A stretch of 64,000 nucleotides of DNA from Solen grandis (Eukaryota > Mollusca > Bivalvia > Adapedonta > Solenidae), in the NCBI GenBank assembly GCA_021229015.1, contig CM037780.1:64767354-64831353 (forward strand), in the 5' to 3' direction. Below are positions 1 through 13,104 of this stretch, one piece after another; the first letter of the stretch is position 1; each line of letters starts with the position of its first letter. Made by a program: the position numbers and the translations under genes. Under the pieces are notes generated by a model. It was not told the origin of the DNA, made no database searches, and worked only from the letters and a program-made list of their open reading frames with translations.

Positions 1-1326
1 ATGAGGGAAAGGGTTAATTAATTATTCCAGACAGTACATAATTATATATAATGGATATTTATTATATTCTGAGATTATATCTTAATTCATGAGTTGTCAA
101 AGAAAAATTGTTTTCATGAGCCAAGAAGAGAAAAAATATCAATATTCAGTGACAACCAGAGAAGTAAACTAGTACATGAAGATCGTGAATCTTCTGACAA
201 TAAAACATTTTCTGTTTATTTCTATAACTCCATCTGTCTCTATGACTATGTATATCTTTGAGTTCCCTGAATGTACAATATATTAATTGATCTGACATCA
301 TTTTAGCATACAATTAACAATACTTGAAATGGCTAAACAAGGGCCTTAGTTATCCAAATGTACAATTTAACATCTTTTTTTTGATTAGAATTAAAATCTT
401 TTCCAAAAAATTTTTTCCTAATTAATGAAATGTAATATATTTAATTAATACATTCAATAATTAAACCTTTCTCTTGGCAATATTACAAATGTATTACTTA
501 GCAGCTCAGGAATATGGGGCTCTTCACCATACTGTGGCATAATACATCCTATTCATCTCTTAACTTCTCTTGAATCATTCAATTCACATACTTATAGACA
601 TAACACACATATATATACTTACACATCGCAGGTGTACATGTATATACAACTTATACTTTACTGTTCTAAAGGCCCCTGGCTAGAGGTGTGTATTAATTGT
701 GCACAGAAAAAAGAAAACTATCAGTAATGGTAATTGAGATAGGAACTATGAGAAAAATTAATTAATACACACAAATAAAAACAACAAACAAAATAACTGA
801 AAAAGGATGACTTTAACCCTTTACATTAGCCCTTTACTTCATATAGACTCATTTTGATACATTGGCAAACAGAGCAGACCCAGATCTGACAGTTCCAAAT
901 AGCTTTCTGATCAGGGTCTCCTCTGTTTGCTTAAACAGAATTGTAGCTAGATTCTACACAGACTGTAGAGCAATGAAAACTCCACTGTTTCATATACAAG
1001 AATGACAGAAAATAATTTAAAACAAATACCTTCTTTCTGAATACAAAGGATAGGCAAGAATGAACCCTATATTTTAAATTCAAGTGACTGCATCTCAGTG
1101 TATACCAAATGGCACGTGTTTCAGATAAGATTGTATACATCATTAACAATTTAACATCACAAGCAGCATCACATGAGGTAACACGGGATAGGATCACTAT
1201 TGCTTGGTGACTGTACTGACCTGAATTTTAACTTTATTGATATAACTTTCCTTCAATATATTTTCATCCACACTTACAAAGTTGAAAGTCTAAATTTGCT
1301 CAATGAAATTCTATATTTTTTAATAT
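1..1326. other. AT-rich intergenic DNA
   Basis: No coding exon, RNA gene or recognisable repeat boundary could be supported here. The sequence is AT-rich with short oligo-A/T tracts and stops in every frame. Confidence 0.5.
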
Positions 1327-1878
1327 TTATGCAAGATAGGTATTTTTCTTGTTCAAAATTATGTTTATATACGCTATAATATTGAAGTTTGGGTGAGTTA
1401 TGTATACACTACTGTACCATGTTTGTTTAAAATTATCTATGAGCCTTAGTTTAATGGTTGTATATAAATATTTAGTATTTAAATTTTCATTTAATTGTTC
1501 TAACCAAAGATTAATTGTTAATCCAAGTCTGTTTAAAATATTTTTTACTTGGAATGCCCAATTCATTCCTTGGTAAGTGTTGTTGTTTTCTAAGTCATGT
1601 ACCATCATGTTGTATAGTGTCTTAAGTGTATCATTATCTGTGCTAATAATCTTAGTCCAATATTTAAGTAATCTTAATTGAGATTTAATTTTCATTGGGT
1701 ATCGTCCTAGTTCTCCATATAAACCATAAACATTAGCTGTTTTTTTAACATGTAATATTTTTCTTAAAAATTTATTATGAATTTGCTCAATGAATTTTGT
1801 TTCGTTGTAGCCAATAACTTCAGCTCCATAATTAAGAATTGAACCAACAAGACTATCAAAAAGTTCACATTTTTCTTA
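1327..1878 (-). pseudogene. LINE retrotransposon fragment, C-terminal region of the polymerase ORF
   Basis: The minus-strand translation reads through about 180 codons and carries the block that follows the reverse transcriptase domain in many invertebrate non-LTR elements: an SLVGSILNYGAEVIGY-type start, then NKFLRKILHVKK, then VYGLYGELGRYP and a LLKYWTKII segment. The same arrangement (ILLYASENWGF, YGELGITPL, LSYWSKII) recurs in an independent fragment at 30.3-30.9 kb, which supports the call. The catalytic reverse transcriptase motifs are absent, so this is a 5'-truncated, dead copy. Coding continuity is lost at about 1878, next to an AATAC microsatellite. The exact clade (CR1/L2/Jockey-like) is not resolved. 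Confidence 0.75.
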
Positions 1879-1902
1879 ATACAATACAATACAATACAAT
1901 AT
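1879..1902. repeat. (AATAC)n microsatellite
   Basis: About five tandem pentamers adjoin the truncated end of the LINE fragment. LINE 3' tails and truncation points often abut such short tandem repeats; the link here is inference. Confidence 0.8.
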
Positions 1903-2399
1903 TTGCATAAAACATATTAAGATATCATTTTATGTTTTGTCAAAAGCAAAATTTTAAGCTACATTTTGTTTAGATTGCATAATTTTAGTAATTTATACAT
2001 TTATTCTTAAGAAAAGCATATTTATATAAATTTGCCAAACATACATGTATTTATTCATATTTTTTGTTGTTGTTGAATTGTTTGACATTAAAGTTAAAAA
2101 CATATTACATATTTACACCATTCACAGAAATTACATGTTTATTACAAATGTAGAGATCATGTAAAAGAAACAGAATGAAAAATAAACAATAATTTTATCT
2201 AATGAGTTTTAGTAAAGATAATATATGTGAAACAGAATCAACATCACACAGTTAGTATTCATACATTTTTAGCTACATTTTCTTAGGATTACATAAATTT
2301 AATAATTCATACATTTATTCTCAATAAATTTGCATGATATATAAATTTGCTTAACATATTTAATGTTTTTAATGAATTGTTTGTCATCAAGTTAATAAA

Positions 2400-2530
2400 T
2401 TTCTGTATAGTTGGCCAGTGTAATAATATCTCTTTATATATTTTCTTCTTAAATGTGTATATTTAGGACATATTAGCAGAAAATGGTATTCATTTTCGAT
2501 TTGGTTAAGTTGGCAATTTTGACATAATCT
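2400..2530 (-). pseudogene. LINE fragment, C-terminal zinc-knuckle module
   Basis: Minus-strand translation shows CQNCQLNQIENEYHFLLICP followed by KYTHLRRKYIKRYY. This is the CxxC...EyHFLlxCP...R.kYI signature found at the extreme C-terminus of many animal non-LTR retrotransposon polymerases. It lies upstream, in the minus direction, of the 1.3-1.9 kb fragment although this module should follow that one, so it is a separate copy. Related modules occur at 33.0-33.4 and 38.9-39.1 kb. No intact ORF surrounds it. Confidence 0.75.
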
Positions 2531-2629
2531 AATAATAAAATTTAGTATATCATTGTGAACAATAACAAAACTAATGAGTTCAGTTGACGTTCAATAGAAC
2601 AGAATGACAGATATATAGCTTGGTTAATT

Positions 2630-2656
2630 AAGAGAGAGAGAGAGAGAGAGAGTGTT

Positions 2657-2689
<33 letters not shown>
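2630..2689. repeat. (GA)n/(TG)n microsatellite
   Basis: Alternating GA dinucleotides are interrupted by a short TG run. Short reading frames across it are low-complexity and not genes. Confidence 0.95.
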
Positions 2690-2691
<2 letters not shown>

Positions 2692-3338
2692 ATTTGCATA
2701 ATTGCCTACTGTTTGAATTTATCTTACCAAAAAAGAGTTCATTCTTTAGATTTATTTAAAAGGAGAGTATACAAAATATACTATATAAATAAATATACTT
2801 ACATAAATGTCCTAGTGAGCCCTGGTGCATACATGTTAGAACTGTCACCATGTGTGTACAATCATGTACAATAGTTTTACTGTACAGGTGAATATTTAAA
2901 AAAAGTCTAACTCTATACTGCAGTACGGGTATAGAATTTAGATGGAAAGAAGACACCAATGTTTTTGAAAGAGTAGGTTATCTCAAAACTTTTCCGGTCA
3001 AACTTTCCTATCACCCTAATCACATCCTACTTGTCTGTTAATAGTGTTAAGATTAAGTACGGTATGTATCCACTTTATTTGTCACACGACCCAACTCACA
3101 TGACGTCAGCAAAGTCATGTGATAGAGTATTTATAGATGGAGCTCTTCAAAAAGCTCATTGACCCGTAGGTTGACATAACATATTCGAGATTAAAATTAA
3201 AGCTAATCGGGACTAGTTTAAGAAAAAGAAACTGTATCATAAATGGAGAATATATGCCTAACGTTATTGCACATTTTGATATCAATTACGCACGGGAAAG
3301 CTAAGGGCCTACTAGCAGATATGTTTGACTAGTGCCCA

Positions 3339-3898
3339 AACTGCGCCCCTCTAAGACTTAATTAGGAAATGCAACATAAATAAAATACATGAAATAAAAA
3401 CTGTTCACGTACCAATTTATTCTATCAAATTCACATTGAAACACCCTAAATAATTCTTTTATAAATAAGTATTCACTCGGAAATAGCATTTAATACATTA
3501 CGAGTCAAATATTATGCCCTCATTTTGTGTGGTCCTAACTCCGCCCCCTAGGTGACGTCATAGCAGTTGCGAATTGTACACATATGACTTCCATTTATAA
3601 ATGTGTAAACACAGCAGATGGAATTTCCGGGATACTTTTATTTAAAAAAAAAAAAAGTTTAAATTGGCCATTCTGCGTGGCAAGCATTTTGTATTAAGAA
3701 AAACACATAAAAAGAGTGGTGCGAGATAAAATTTGCAATATTTATCTGTTTGAATTAAAATTTCGTACAAAAATCATCTGAGTTTATTTACAGAAACATA
3801 TTTAAAAAAAAATATCACAGTCGCATTCGCGTGTGATAAAATCTAGAGAAACTACGATATAAAAAAGAAGGTGGCGGAGTTAGGACAGGGGCGCAGTT
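3339..3898. repeat. Nested inverted-repeat (MITE-like) segment
   Basis: Two separate perfect inverted repeats are nested here. The outer pair is aactgcgcccct (3339-3350) and its reverse complement (3887-3898). The inner pair is gtcctaactccgcc (3532-3545) and its reverse complement (3873-3886). The inner right arm directly abuts the outer right arm. Both arms share a CTAACTSCGCCCC theme, so one may be derived from the other. No transposase is visible. A non-autonomous DNA transposon is the simplest reading; target-site duplications are not evident. Confidence 0.5.
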
Positions 3899-4039
3899 AG
3901 GACCTCCGACGATATATATATCAACCTTGCAACCTTGAATTTTGCATGTTTTACATGTATATGAAATTATATGATTTTACCTTTGAGAGACAAAACTGCG
4001 TCGCGATTTATGTAGAGTTTATTTAATTTTTCTGTTGTA

Positions 4040-4061
4040 CCCCCCCCCCCCCCCCCCCCCC
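4040..4061. repeat. Poly-C tract (22 nt) followed by (TC)n
   Basis: Twenty-two consecutive C run directly into a TC dinucleotide repeat. It is one of three long G/C homopolymers in the window (others at 9505 and 29817). Confidence 0.95.
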
Positions 4062-4077
4062 TTCTCTCTCTCTCTCT

Positions 4078-4256
4078 TGCTTGTTTGGTTGGGTCTAACG
4101 TCCCACCAATATTTTTTTCAGTCATTTGCGGACTTACGTCTATATGAGACCGAGAGTGCTGCCACACTACTGTATCAAGCCGTATCATGATATAGCCATT
4201 CACATTATCCTGGCAACGGGTCTACCAGTCCTGGAACTACACTTTTATCAGAGATG
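4078..4256 (-). mobile_element. SINE-like repeat, family 1, copy 1
   Basis: It shares an ordered set of blocks with 25.29-25.56 and 35.55-35.81 kb: a 'taacgtccc' start, 'ttcagtcatt', 'agtgctgc', 'tcacattatcctg', and 'ccagtcctggaacta'. Copy 2 ends in a minus-strand tRNA-like head, so the family is read as minus-oriented. This copy lacks the head and is truncated. Confidence 0.6.
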
Positions 4257-5114
4257 TGAATACCTAATGTAGCTTTTATGAAGAGTGTCAAACAATGGAA
4301 TTATCGCAGTGTCATTTTATCTTCTTTGATATGTCGCGGCCTGGGATATTATGTAAATGGGCCTTTGTTCAATCATTATGATTGTTTATTTTGTATAGTA
4401 TATTTTGTATTTGTGACATGTGAACTGTCCATGTGCACCATGTCTTGTCGTGGTGAACAGTGTTATGTTATCTGATTATGTGTGCATGGTTATTTGGTCA
4501 ATTCGTGCACAGATCAATGCCAAAGGCCTATCTTAGTGTTGAGCCTAAAAGCTACGGATTTCTTTTATAATACTATTATGTATAGTTAGCACTGGCCCTC
4601 TGTAGATATTCTATATCATTCATTTACTTAATTAAATATACGAAAGGGAACCCAGGCGTTTGTTGTTCATGACCCTGTTATATATATATATATATATAAA
4701 CACAGATTTACACATACATATATATACATTTATTTACACGCCCGCAAAATAGTTGATATACCGTGTTTCATAAGCTGTAATGAAAGCGAAAAAAAAAAAA
4801 AATCGCACCTCATTCGGAAATATTTTGGACCATCACTGACTGGAATTTCACTCTCAGGTAACAAAAACATCCGGGGGAAAATCTGAACTTAGCTGTTGTC
4901 TTATTGCTCCAGTAGGTAAACTAGTGAGTCCATGTTTTCTTGTAACGACCGCGTTCAAGGAAGGTTAAGGAGGGTTTATAAGATTAGCTTTATTGGCATC
5001 GGAAAATTTGATCCTCGTTTATTACTTTGGTAAAAAAAGAAATGCGACATCATAACATTAAAAACATTAAAATCCCTGTTCTCTCAGCGCTAACAACGTT
5101 TTGATTGTACTCTC

Positions 5115-5700
5115 TTGAGACTATTCGGGGCTGGTCCGTATGGAGGCTATGAAAATCGTGCATCACCACGCAGTCTCCGTAAGTCGTACAGATACCCGTG
5201 CAGCGTCGTGCAGAGATGGCACAGCAATGGTGTAACCCCTAAGTTTCTCAAGGTCATCGTACAGCCATGTTGCTGCCGCTGTCGGATTTGCACGAGATGA
5301 CCGCGAGATATCCATGTGATTTGATGAGTACTGCACGGGCACCGAGCGGCACCTTTGCGATAACTGTGCGAGTGCCATGCGAATGCCTCGTGCCTTCTCT
5401 ATCTCAGTATTTTTTTGTGTTTTTGGCAAATTTACTGCACGATCATAGCGCGACCTCGAATGATGACCGTGCAAGGATTTTGCAATGCTAGCTTCGATAT
5501 GTATACAGGCTACGGGCTTACGAATGTTTAAGATTTGTATAACTTTCTTTTTGTACCAGTTCGTACTGGCTGCAATGAATCCGTACGAAAATCCCACGGC
5601 TGCTTCTGTACGGATGTCGCACGGAAAGAGAAGATACATGGATACAGGGAGTGAGTGGGCTCCGTGAGCACATCGTGAGTCATGCGAGTCAGAAATATAC
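5115..5700. other. CpG-rich block of unknown nature
   Basis: This stretch is clearly richer in G+C and CpG than its surroundings and is open for about 158 codons on the minus strand (5163-5639). It is also open for shorter runs in several other frames, which argues against ordinary coding. Words such as CGTACAG, CCGTGCA and GCACGA recur in both orientations, suggesting a decayed repeat with internal inverted segments. A smaller tract with similar words lies at 22.23-22.44 kb. I do not recognise a protein family. Confidence 0.35.
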
Positions 5701-8700
5701 GCGGGACTAACATAAGCCCTCTACATACTTGAGTATCTTCATTTTGTTGCATAAATTACAATTTTCGTGTATAAATACATTTGCCGTAGAAAAATTGCTG
5801 TCAGTGAAGCGATGTACGCTTTCAAGCTAGAATAAAATCTGAAGCTAATTATAGTTAGAATTATTTATTTCCTACTCTCAACCTTAAATAAAACATTTAC
5901 CTGTATCCAATCTGCACCCACCGGAAACAGTAAATGTTTTTCGCCTGTCATTAAATCAAAATGTAATATAAAGTATAATCTGAAGCACTTAAAGCTTCTT
6001 TCAGTCATGTTCGTTTTCATTGCGCCATTAAAATATACAGCTGTGCTTAGACTCAGTCGGTCTTGACACAATTTATTTTATCAATGTGTAGTTTACAGTT
6101 ACAAAAAGCAGAGGGAACAATTAAAATGTTAGAATCAATCAAAGACATAGGTAGCAGAGAACTTTAGTTTAACCAAAAAAGCATCCATGTACTTATATGT
6201 TTATCATCACGTTCTAATGCAAAATTCTCAGGCCATTAATCTATTACATTTTCCAAAAGCTTAGCCTTAGGACATTAAACTACATCAGCAAAGGAAATTA
6301 TGTTTTGCATAACATATATTCACATTTTACAATCATATTTAAAAAATGAAAAACAAATTTTCATGGAAATAATTTCACTTATTTGTAGTTACCTCCCTTG
6401 AACACGTAAAATAGAGCAAAACTAGACTGCCGTTTTTATTTGTCAATTTTCAGGTTTGATACAGTTTTAAAGTTATTTTTCCCCCAAGATTTTAAATAAA
6501 CAAGTGTATTTTGATGTTTAATAATTTATTCTATGTTTTTGCTCACTGAAAAAAACTGGGAAATAAAACCGCGAAAACCCATGATATAATCGGCGACAGT
6601 AATCAAAGAATTATAATTACCGAAGTAAATAGGTAATTAAAAATACATGTATGATCATATTGCCGAGAAATTTTTAGAATAGTTATTTCTTACTTTGCAT
6701 ATGAGAAAAATCATTCAATATCGGTTAAAAAAAGGTGTTGATTGTCGTGCAGTTGAAGCCGAGATATGGCGTCTTTTTCCGACAAGGAAAATATAGGAAT
6801 TTACTTTTGGAGGATATTCATGGTTTTCTTTTTACTTTTCCTAAATAATGTTGAGATAGTGTTAGCATAAAGGATGCTGTCGAATATTGGTCTCAGTTTT
6901 ATAAGCAGAAGAACGATTCCTGTCGGAAGTGTCTGCATCTACGAAAATTAAAGATACGAAACTATCCAAGTCATCCACAAGCATCAGTGTCATCCACTGA
7001 TTGGATCAATTGATATTGCTATCAGGCGAATGACTCCACCTTTTATTGATACCTTATCCGTGATCACAGTAGGTATTTTCATTACATAATATACTGTGTA
7101 GTATAGTAGAGGGTGTACACAGCTTAATGACACCGGGCAACCAGACACAGGAAATGGCAGTAGCCCGGCGGGCTACTAACGTAAACGAGGTGGTAGCCCG
7201 GCCAACAAATTTGGTAGGCATAGGATTTGTCGGACACTGATGTGTGAATAAATATGCAATAAATGTGACTGACTTGTGGCATTTTAGTTGGTGGTTTTGC
7301 CAGTTCACTGAATCGGAAGACATATTTTTAGTATATTTTTTTTTATTAAATCTGGGTTATTTATTAGGCAGATTACCGATTATGAAAATGGTGAAACCGA
7401 CAAGAATATTTCGTTTTGCTTGCCATCTCACCAGTACACATGTACTACCAAATAAAGAGAGTCTGGATCACATTGTGTGTTTTACTTTTTTTTTTAAAAA
7501 TTCAAACGCAACATAAGGACTTAACGTATCTTTTTTTTTGTTACAGATCATAAAATTACATAATTATTACACAGAGAGGTGGGCCGGGATTGTTTCATTT
7601 TATTCTGCTTTTTGGTGTTTTCGGTATGCGTTCATTTTTCGACACAGTTTTGTAAAATATAAAAAAATGTTAGTTATCCGCTCCCAAGGCTTACGGCTCG
7701 CTGCATTACTTTCTTTCCCGTCAGTCTTTTTATTTTGTTTTGAGCATGTTTACATTTTTTATATTATAGAAAATATGTGTAGGCACGTGCCTTCTGTGCC
7801 TAAAGGAAGCTACGCCAGTAAATTGTATAGATTTTAACAACATAAGAGATAACAGCATTTTTATTTTATTTGTAAATGTAGAAGCAGACACGGTGATAAA
7901 TTAATTATCGCTACAATCTAAGCTGTATAGAAGGATACATAAATAACATACATGTATTAATTTATTGTAATGTGGAAACAACTTCTAATAAAGTTAAAAA
8001 AGATCTATATATTGCATAAGAGAAGCATTTATTGTTTCTTTTTTATTCTGCAATATATAGATCAATAATGATTGACAGACAGACAGACAGACAGACAGAA
8101 CATTTTATTTTTGATTTGTACAAAGTACATCATCATTTCAAATGTAAATACATGTATACATATAAATAAATATCATTACTTAATCATTTCATTTTAAACA
8201 ATTTCATAAATACAACACATGTCAGGCATAAACTTTTTTTTTTTTTTTTTTTTTTTTGTAACAGAACACATTTTCTTTTTTCTACAAGCTCCAGTTTCAT
8301 AGAAAGTATCGTAAATATATTCAAAAATATCTAGAATGCGAAAAAGAAAGAAAACAAATAATCACACTTTTTGTAATTTACTTACAAAAATCTACGTAGG
8401 TTTTATTTAATTATTACTATTATTACTTTTTTATTTATTTATTTATTATTATTATTTTTTTTAAAATTAAACCTGTCTTCATACTCAGGTCCCGGAATAT
8501 TCATAAGCACCCCCCCTCCTCGCCCATTTCTAACCCCTAAACCCTAACCGGCGGATAAGGCCGAGTAGTTACGATTGGTACGAGCCTTGTATCCGACCAC
8601 CGACGGATAAGGCCGAGTAGATACGATTGTTGAATCCCCAGTATGCATCTTCTACAACAGCGTTGCAAATTAATACAACTATTTCAAATTATTTAAAATA

Positions 8701-9422
8701 ACATGCAATCTTTATTTTTACTTAATTTTTAGCCTGGTTCAGAAGATCCATGTTATTTCAAGTTCAATTATCACTTATCATCAAGTGTACAGAGAGCGAT
8801 AGCGTTTTCACAGCGCAGTTACTTTTTTTCTGAAAGTTTGCTTTAGACCACAATTAAAAAGAAACATTTTATAGATTTATAAGATTATGAGCCCCATTCT
8901 CGTGTATTAGCTACAGCTTTGTACATTACGTCACTGTTTACACTACGTCACTGTTTACTGAGTTAAGTAATGATACATTGCAAATTTTTGGTTCTAAATA
9001 CTTTAAGAACATATTAAAACGAGATACCCATACTATTTCATCACAATGCATAACTGATACTGAACAAACCATCAAATGGTCATAATTCAGTAACATTCAA
9101 TATTAGCATAAAGTGTGTTTTGTGCCAGGACAAAGTGTGTGAAAAAATATCACAAAACTATGAACAAGTGTCCATGTATATATTTTTCTTAATACAAATC
9201 CGCTAGGAAATTTTGTTAATTTTCAGACGAAATACGCCGATTAAACATCTGATTTTTTTATGTATACCTCCCCAAGCTTGTTTTTTTTTTATTATCATTA
9301 CTTTTGCCTTCAAATAAACATTTTAAGTGAATAAGATTAAGCTGAGTGTTTATAAAATGTGGATATGTATGCTTTGCAGTACCACTACATTTCTGTACCA
9401 GGACCGCGTTTCTCTTTTGCAG
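5701..9422. other. Non-coding stretch, upstream or intronic to the galactosyltransferase exons
   Basis: Contains a CAGA tetranucleotide array at about 8073-8099, a poly-T tract at about 8232-8257, and a short direct duplication of 'ggataaggccgagtag' (about 8554 and 8605). No 5' exons of the galactosyltransferase could be found here. They may lie upstream of the window, in frames broken by error, or in exons too short to recognise by eye. Confidence 0.5.
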
Positions 9423-9504
9423 TCTCCCTTACCTGGCCTATTTCGGCGGGGTCCAAGCCTTCACGGCCATCCAGTTCATGGCTTCTCCAACATGTTCTTC
9501 GGCT

Positions 9505-9535
<31 letters not shown>

Positions 9536-9552
9536 GACGAAATGGTAGTCAG
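9423..9552 (+). pseudogene. Beta-1,4-galactosyltransferase family exon with disrupted catalytic motif
   Basis: The exon follows a good acceptor (tttctcttttgcag) and encodes LPYLAYFGGVQAFTAIQF, then in another frame VHGFSNMFFGWG, then in a third DDEMVVR. Together these are the hallmark of the B4GALT family: the LPYxxYFGGV block, the NGFxNxFwGWGG block and the EDDD/E catalytic acid block that binds metal and UDP-sugar in the Golgi lumen. Two lesions break the frame. About 10 nt are missing between two GTTC words near 9470, and the GGE codons are replaced by a 29-base G run (9505-9533). The exon ends at AG followed by GCAAGT, a consensus GC-type donor. Its phase joins the next exon exactly, giving the family's normal spacing of 30 residues after the acid triad. 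It is either a pseudogene exon or an assembly error in a live gene. Confidence 0.8.
9505..9533. repeat. Poly-G tract of 29 nt inside an exon
   Basis: The run sits exactly where codons for Gly-Gly-Glu of the catalytic WGGEDD motif are expected. It replaces 9 nt with 26 nt between TGG and GAC and so shifts the frame. Confidence 0.95.
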
Positions 9553-10073
9553 GCAAGTTCGGAATACACCAGAATCAAACGTTCATTGAATACAGTCAGT
9601 CCATGCAGATGATATCTATTTTGTATGTCTTGAAAGGAAATGGAATGTATCTCATCGAAAAGTGATATAATTTTAAGTTTTCTTTGAAATTGTTAAAACT
9701 GTCATTAATGTTTTCTATGTCCAATATAAACAACAAGATTTTCTTTATTTTATCTTAATTTTTCATGAAAAAAAAGAAGAAGAAAAAAAAAAAGAAAAAC
9801 AAGAAAGGTCGAAGGGCGAAATCGAAGGGAGGCAACTAGTTAATATCCATATTAACCTATATACCACAATTAACTCCCTTTATTAAAAAACGTACCTTTA
9901 TCAATGTACGATATGTATTTTATTTCACAGATGGAGCTCAATATTTCATTTAAAGGCATATATGCAAAACCGGTACAAAAAAGATCCCTTGAGGCCCTTG
10001 AACGAATGTATAAATCGATTTATACCTTACCCAGGTACTTTAAATCATATTAAACACATGTTTGTGTTTGCAG

Positions 10074-10178
10074 GATCATAAATGTCAAGCAACATTTTTC
10101 ACCACACCGAATCTCCATTGGAGGCTATATAGCATTATATCACAAGGCAGACACGGCGAATCCAGAAAATCCAAACAG
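10074..10178 (+). CDS. Beta-1,4-galactosyltransferase family, penultimate catalytic-domain exon
   Basis: This 105-nt exon is bounded by tttgcag and AACAG|GTTACC and is open in the phase required by both neighbours. It encodes 34 full codons plus split codons, including ISIGGYIALYHKADTANPENPNR-like sequence split around residues 13-35. This corresponds to the RCRMIRHsrDKKNEPNPQR region of vertebrate B4GALT1, with the conserved metal-ligand histidine (here in YHKAD) and the NPENPNR turn. No stop or frameshift is present. With the upstream GC-donor exon and the downstream exon the reading phase is continuous, which is strong evidence for true exons. The enzyme type (galactosyl- or N-acetylgalactosaminyl-transferase, as in bre-4-like proteins) cannot be told. 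Confidence 0.85.
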
Positions 10179-10260
10179 GTTACCTCTTTATTTCTTCTTT
10201 TCTATCATTATAATACCATACTTAACTATCATCTTTGATATATCTTTAATACTAACTCAA

Positions 10261-12610
10261 TGTACCTCTATGATGCCATGCTTACCTATCTCTCTGATAC
10301 TAACCCAATTTACCCCTTTGATGCCATGCTTACCTATCTCTCTGATACTAACCCCATTTACCTCTTTGATGCCATGCTTACCTATCTCTCTGATACTAAC
10401 CCCATTTACCTCTTTGATGCCATGCTTATCTATCTCTCTGATACTAACTCCATTTACCTCTTTGATGCAATGCTTACCTATCTCTCTGATACTAACTCAA
10501 TTTACCTCTTTGATGCCATGCTTATCTATCTCTCTGATTACTAACCCATTTACCTCTTTGATGCCATGCTTATCTATCTCTCTGATACTAACTCCATTTA
10601 CCTCTTTGATGCCATGCTTATCTATCTCTCTGATACTAACCCCATTTACCTCTTTGATACCATGCTTACCTATCTCTCTGATACTAACACCATTTACCTC
10701 TTTGATACCACGCTTACCTATCTCTCTGATACTAACCCCATTTACCTCTTTGCTACCATGCTTACCTATCTCTTTGATACTAACCCCATTTACCTCTTTG
10801 ATGCCATGCTTATCTATCTCTCTGATACTAACTCCATTTACCTCTTTGATGCAATGCTTACCTATCTCTCTGATACTAACTCAATTTACCTCTTTGATGC
10901 CATGCTTATCTATCTCTCTGATACTAACCCCATTTACCTCTTTGATGCCATGCTTATCTATCTCTCTGATACTAACTCCATTTACCTCTTTGATGCCATG
11001 CTTATCTATCTCTCTGATACTAACCCCATTTACCTCTTTGATGCCATGCTTATCTATCTCTCTGATACTAACCCCATTTACCTCTTTGATACCATGCCTA
11101 CCTATCTCTCTGATACTAACACCATTTACCTCTTTGATACCACGCTTACCTATCTCTCTGATACTAACCCCATTTACCTCTTTGATACCATGCTTATCTA
11201 TCTCTCTGATACTAACCCCATTTACCTCTATGATGCCATGCTTATCTATCTCTCTGATACTAACTCCATTTACCTCTTTGATACCATGCTTACCTATCTA
11301 TCTGATACAAACCCCATTTACCTCTTTGATGCCATGCTTATCTATCTCTCTGATACTAACTCCATTTACCTCTTTGATGCCATGCTTATCTATCTCTCTG
11401 ATACTAACCCCATTTACCTCTTTGATACCATGCTTACCTATCTCTCTGATACTAACCCCATTTACCTCTTTGATACCATGCTTACCTATCTCTCTGATAC
11501 TAACACCATTTACCTCTTTGATACCACGCTTACCTATCTCTCTGATACTAACCCCATTTACCTCTTTGCTACCATGCTTACCTATCTCTTTGATACTAAC
11601 CCCATTTACCTCTATGATGCCATGCTTATCTATCTCTCTGATACTAACCCCATTTACCTCTTTGATACCATGCTTACCTATCTCTCTGATACTAACCCCA
11701 TTTACCTTTTTGATACCATGCTTACCTATCTCTCTGATACTAACCCCATTTACCTTTTTGATGCCATGCTTATCTATCTCTCTGATACTAACCCCATTTA
11801 CCTCTTTGATGCCATGCTTATCTATCTCTCTGATGCTAACCCCATTTACCTCTTTGATGCCATACTTATATATCTCTCTGATACTAACCCCATTTACCTC
11901 TTTGATACCATGCTTACCTATCTCTCTGATATTAACTCAATTTACCTCATTGATGCCATGCTTATCTATCTCTCTGATACTAAACCCATTTACCTCTTTG
12001 ATGCCATGCTTATCTATCTCTCTGATACTAACTCCATTTACCTTTTTGATGCCATGCTTATCCATCTCTCTGATACTAACTCCATTTACCTCTATGATGC
12101 CATGCTTATCTATCTCTCTGATACTTACTCCATTTACCTCTTTGATACCATGCTTATCTATCTCTCTGATACTAACCCCATTTACCTCTTTGATGCCATG
12201 CTTATCTATCTCTCTGATACTAACTCCATTTACCTCTTTGATGCCATGCTTACCTATCTCTCTGATACTAACTCCATTTACCTCTTTGATACCATGCTTA
12301 TCTATCTCTCTGATACTAACCCCATTTACCTCTTTGATACTAATCTCTCTGATGCTTACCACATTTACCTATATGATGCCACGCTTACCTATCTCTCTGA
12401 TACTAACTCCATTTACCTCTTTGATGCCATGCTTACCTATCTCTCTGATACTAATTCCATTTACCTCTTTGATGCCATGCTTACCTATCTTTCTGATGCT
12501 AACCCCATTTACCTCTATGATGCCATGCTTACCTATCTCTCTGATACTAACCCCATTTACCTCTATGATGCCATGCTTACCTATCTCTCTGATACTAACT
12601 TCATTCCTTA
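10261..12610. repeat. 48-bp minisatellite array (~49 units) within an intron
   Basis: Units of 48 bp of the form 'atgccatgcttatctatc...cctctttg' are repeated about 49 times with scattered C/T, A/G and T/A variants. Because 48 is a multiple of three, the array is open over hundreds of codons in two plus frames and in minus-strand segments, yielding 16-residue repeats such as MPCLSISLILTPFTSL. It lies between two well-supported exons (10178 and 13105), begins about 80 nt after a donor, and fades into a degenerate pyrimidine-rich stretch to about 13080. It is therefore best read as an intronic minisatellite, not a protein. Variant units recur in higher-order blocks (for example the stretch around 10640-10790 resembles that around 11400-11600), implying block duplication. 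Confidence 0.9.
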
Positions 12611-13104
12611 CCATCCACTCTGAAGGTATCGTTTCTTTTAATGTACTCCTCAAACTCTCTTACATCATCCTTACCTACTTCTCGACATTTTTGATACACT
12701 TTACCTATCTCTCTACACCTGCCTTCTTCTTTACCTTCTTGACACCATCCATACCTACCCCTCTGTGATACCATAATTACCCTTCTCTCCAATACATATC
12801 CTATCTACCTCCCTGATACCATATTTATCTGCCTCTCTGATACTATCGTTACCTACATGTAGTTTTGAAATGTTTACAAACTCTCTAATGTCATCCGTAC
12901 CTACTCCTATACCTCTCTGCAAGACCATCTCTGCCCATCTCCACACTTACCTTCTTCTTTAACTCTGGTACCATTCACACCTTTCCCTTCCAATAGTATT
13001 GTTCCATACATGGACTTCTCAAACCCTCTGATATCCCGCTTACCTTCCTCTCTACCTACCTCTCTACCTCTACCTACTTCTCACCTCATGATTGTTTATT
13101 TCAG
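12611..13104. repeat. Degenerate pyrimidine-rich tail of the minisatellite and intron end
   Basis: Decayed units ('cctacctctctgatacc' variants) continue with increasing divergence up to the acceptor ttatttcag at 13096-13104. The polypyrimidine character is compatible with a functional 3' splice site. Confidence 0.6.
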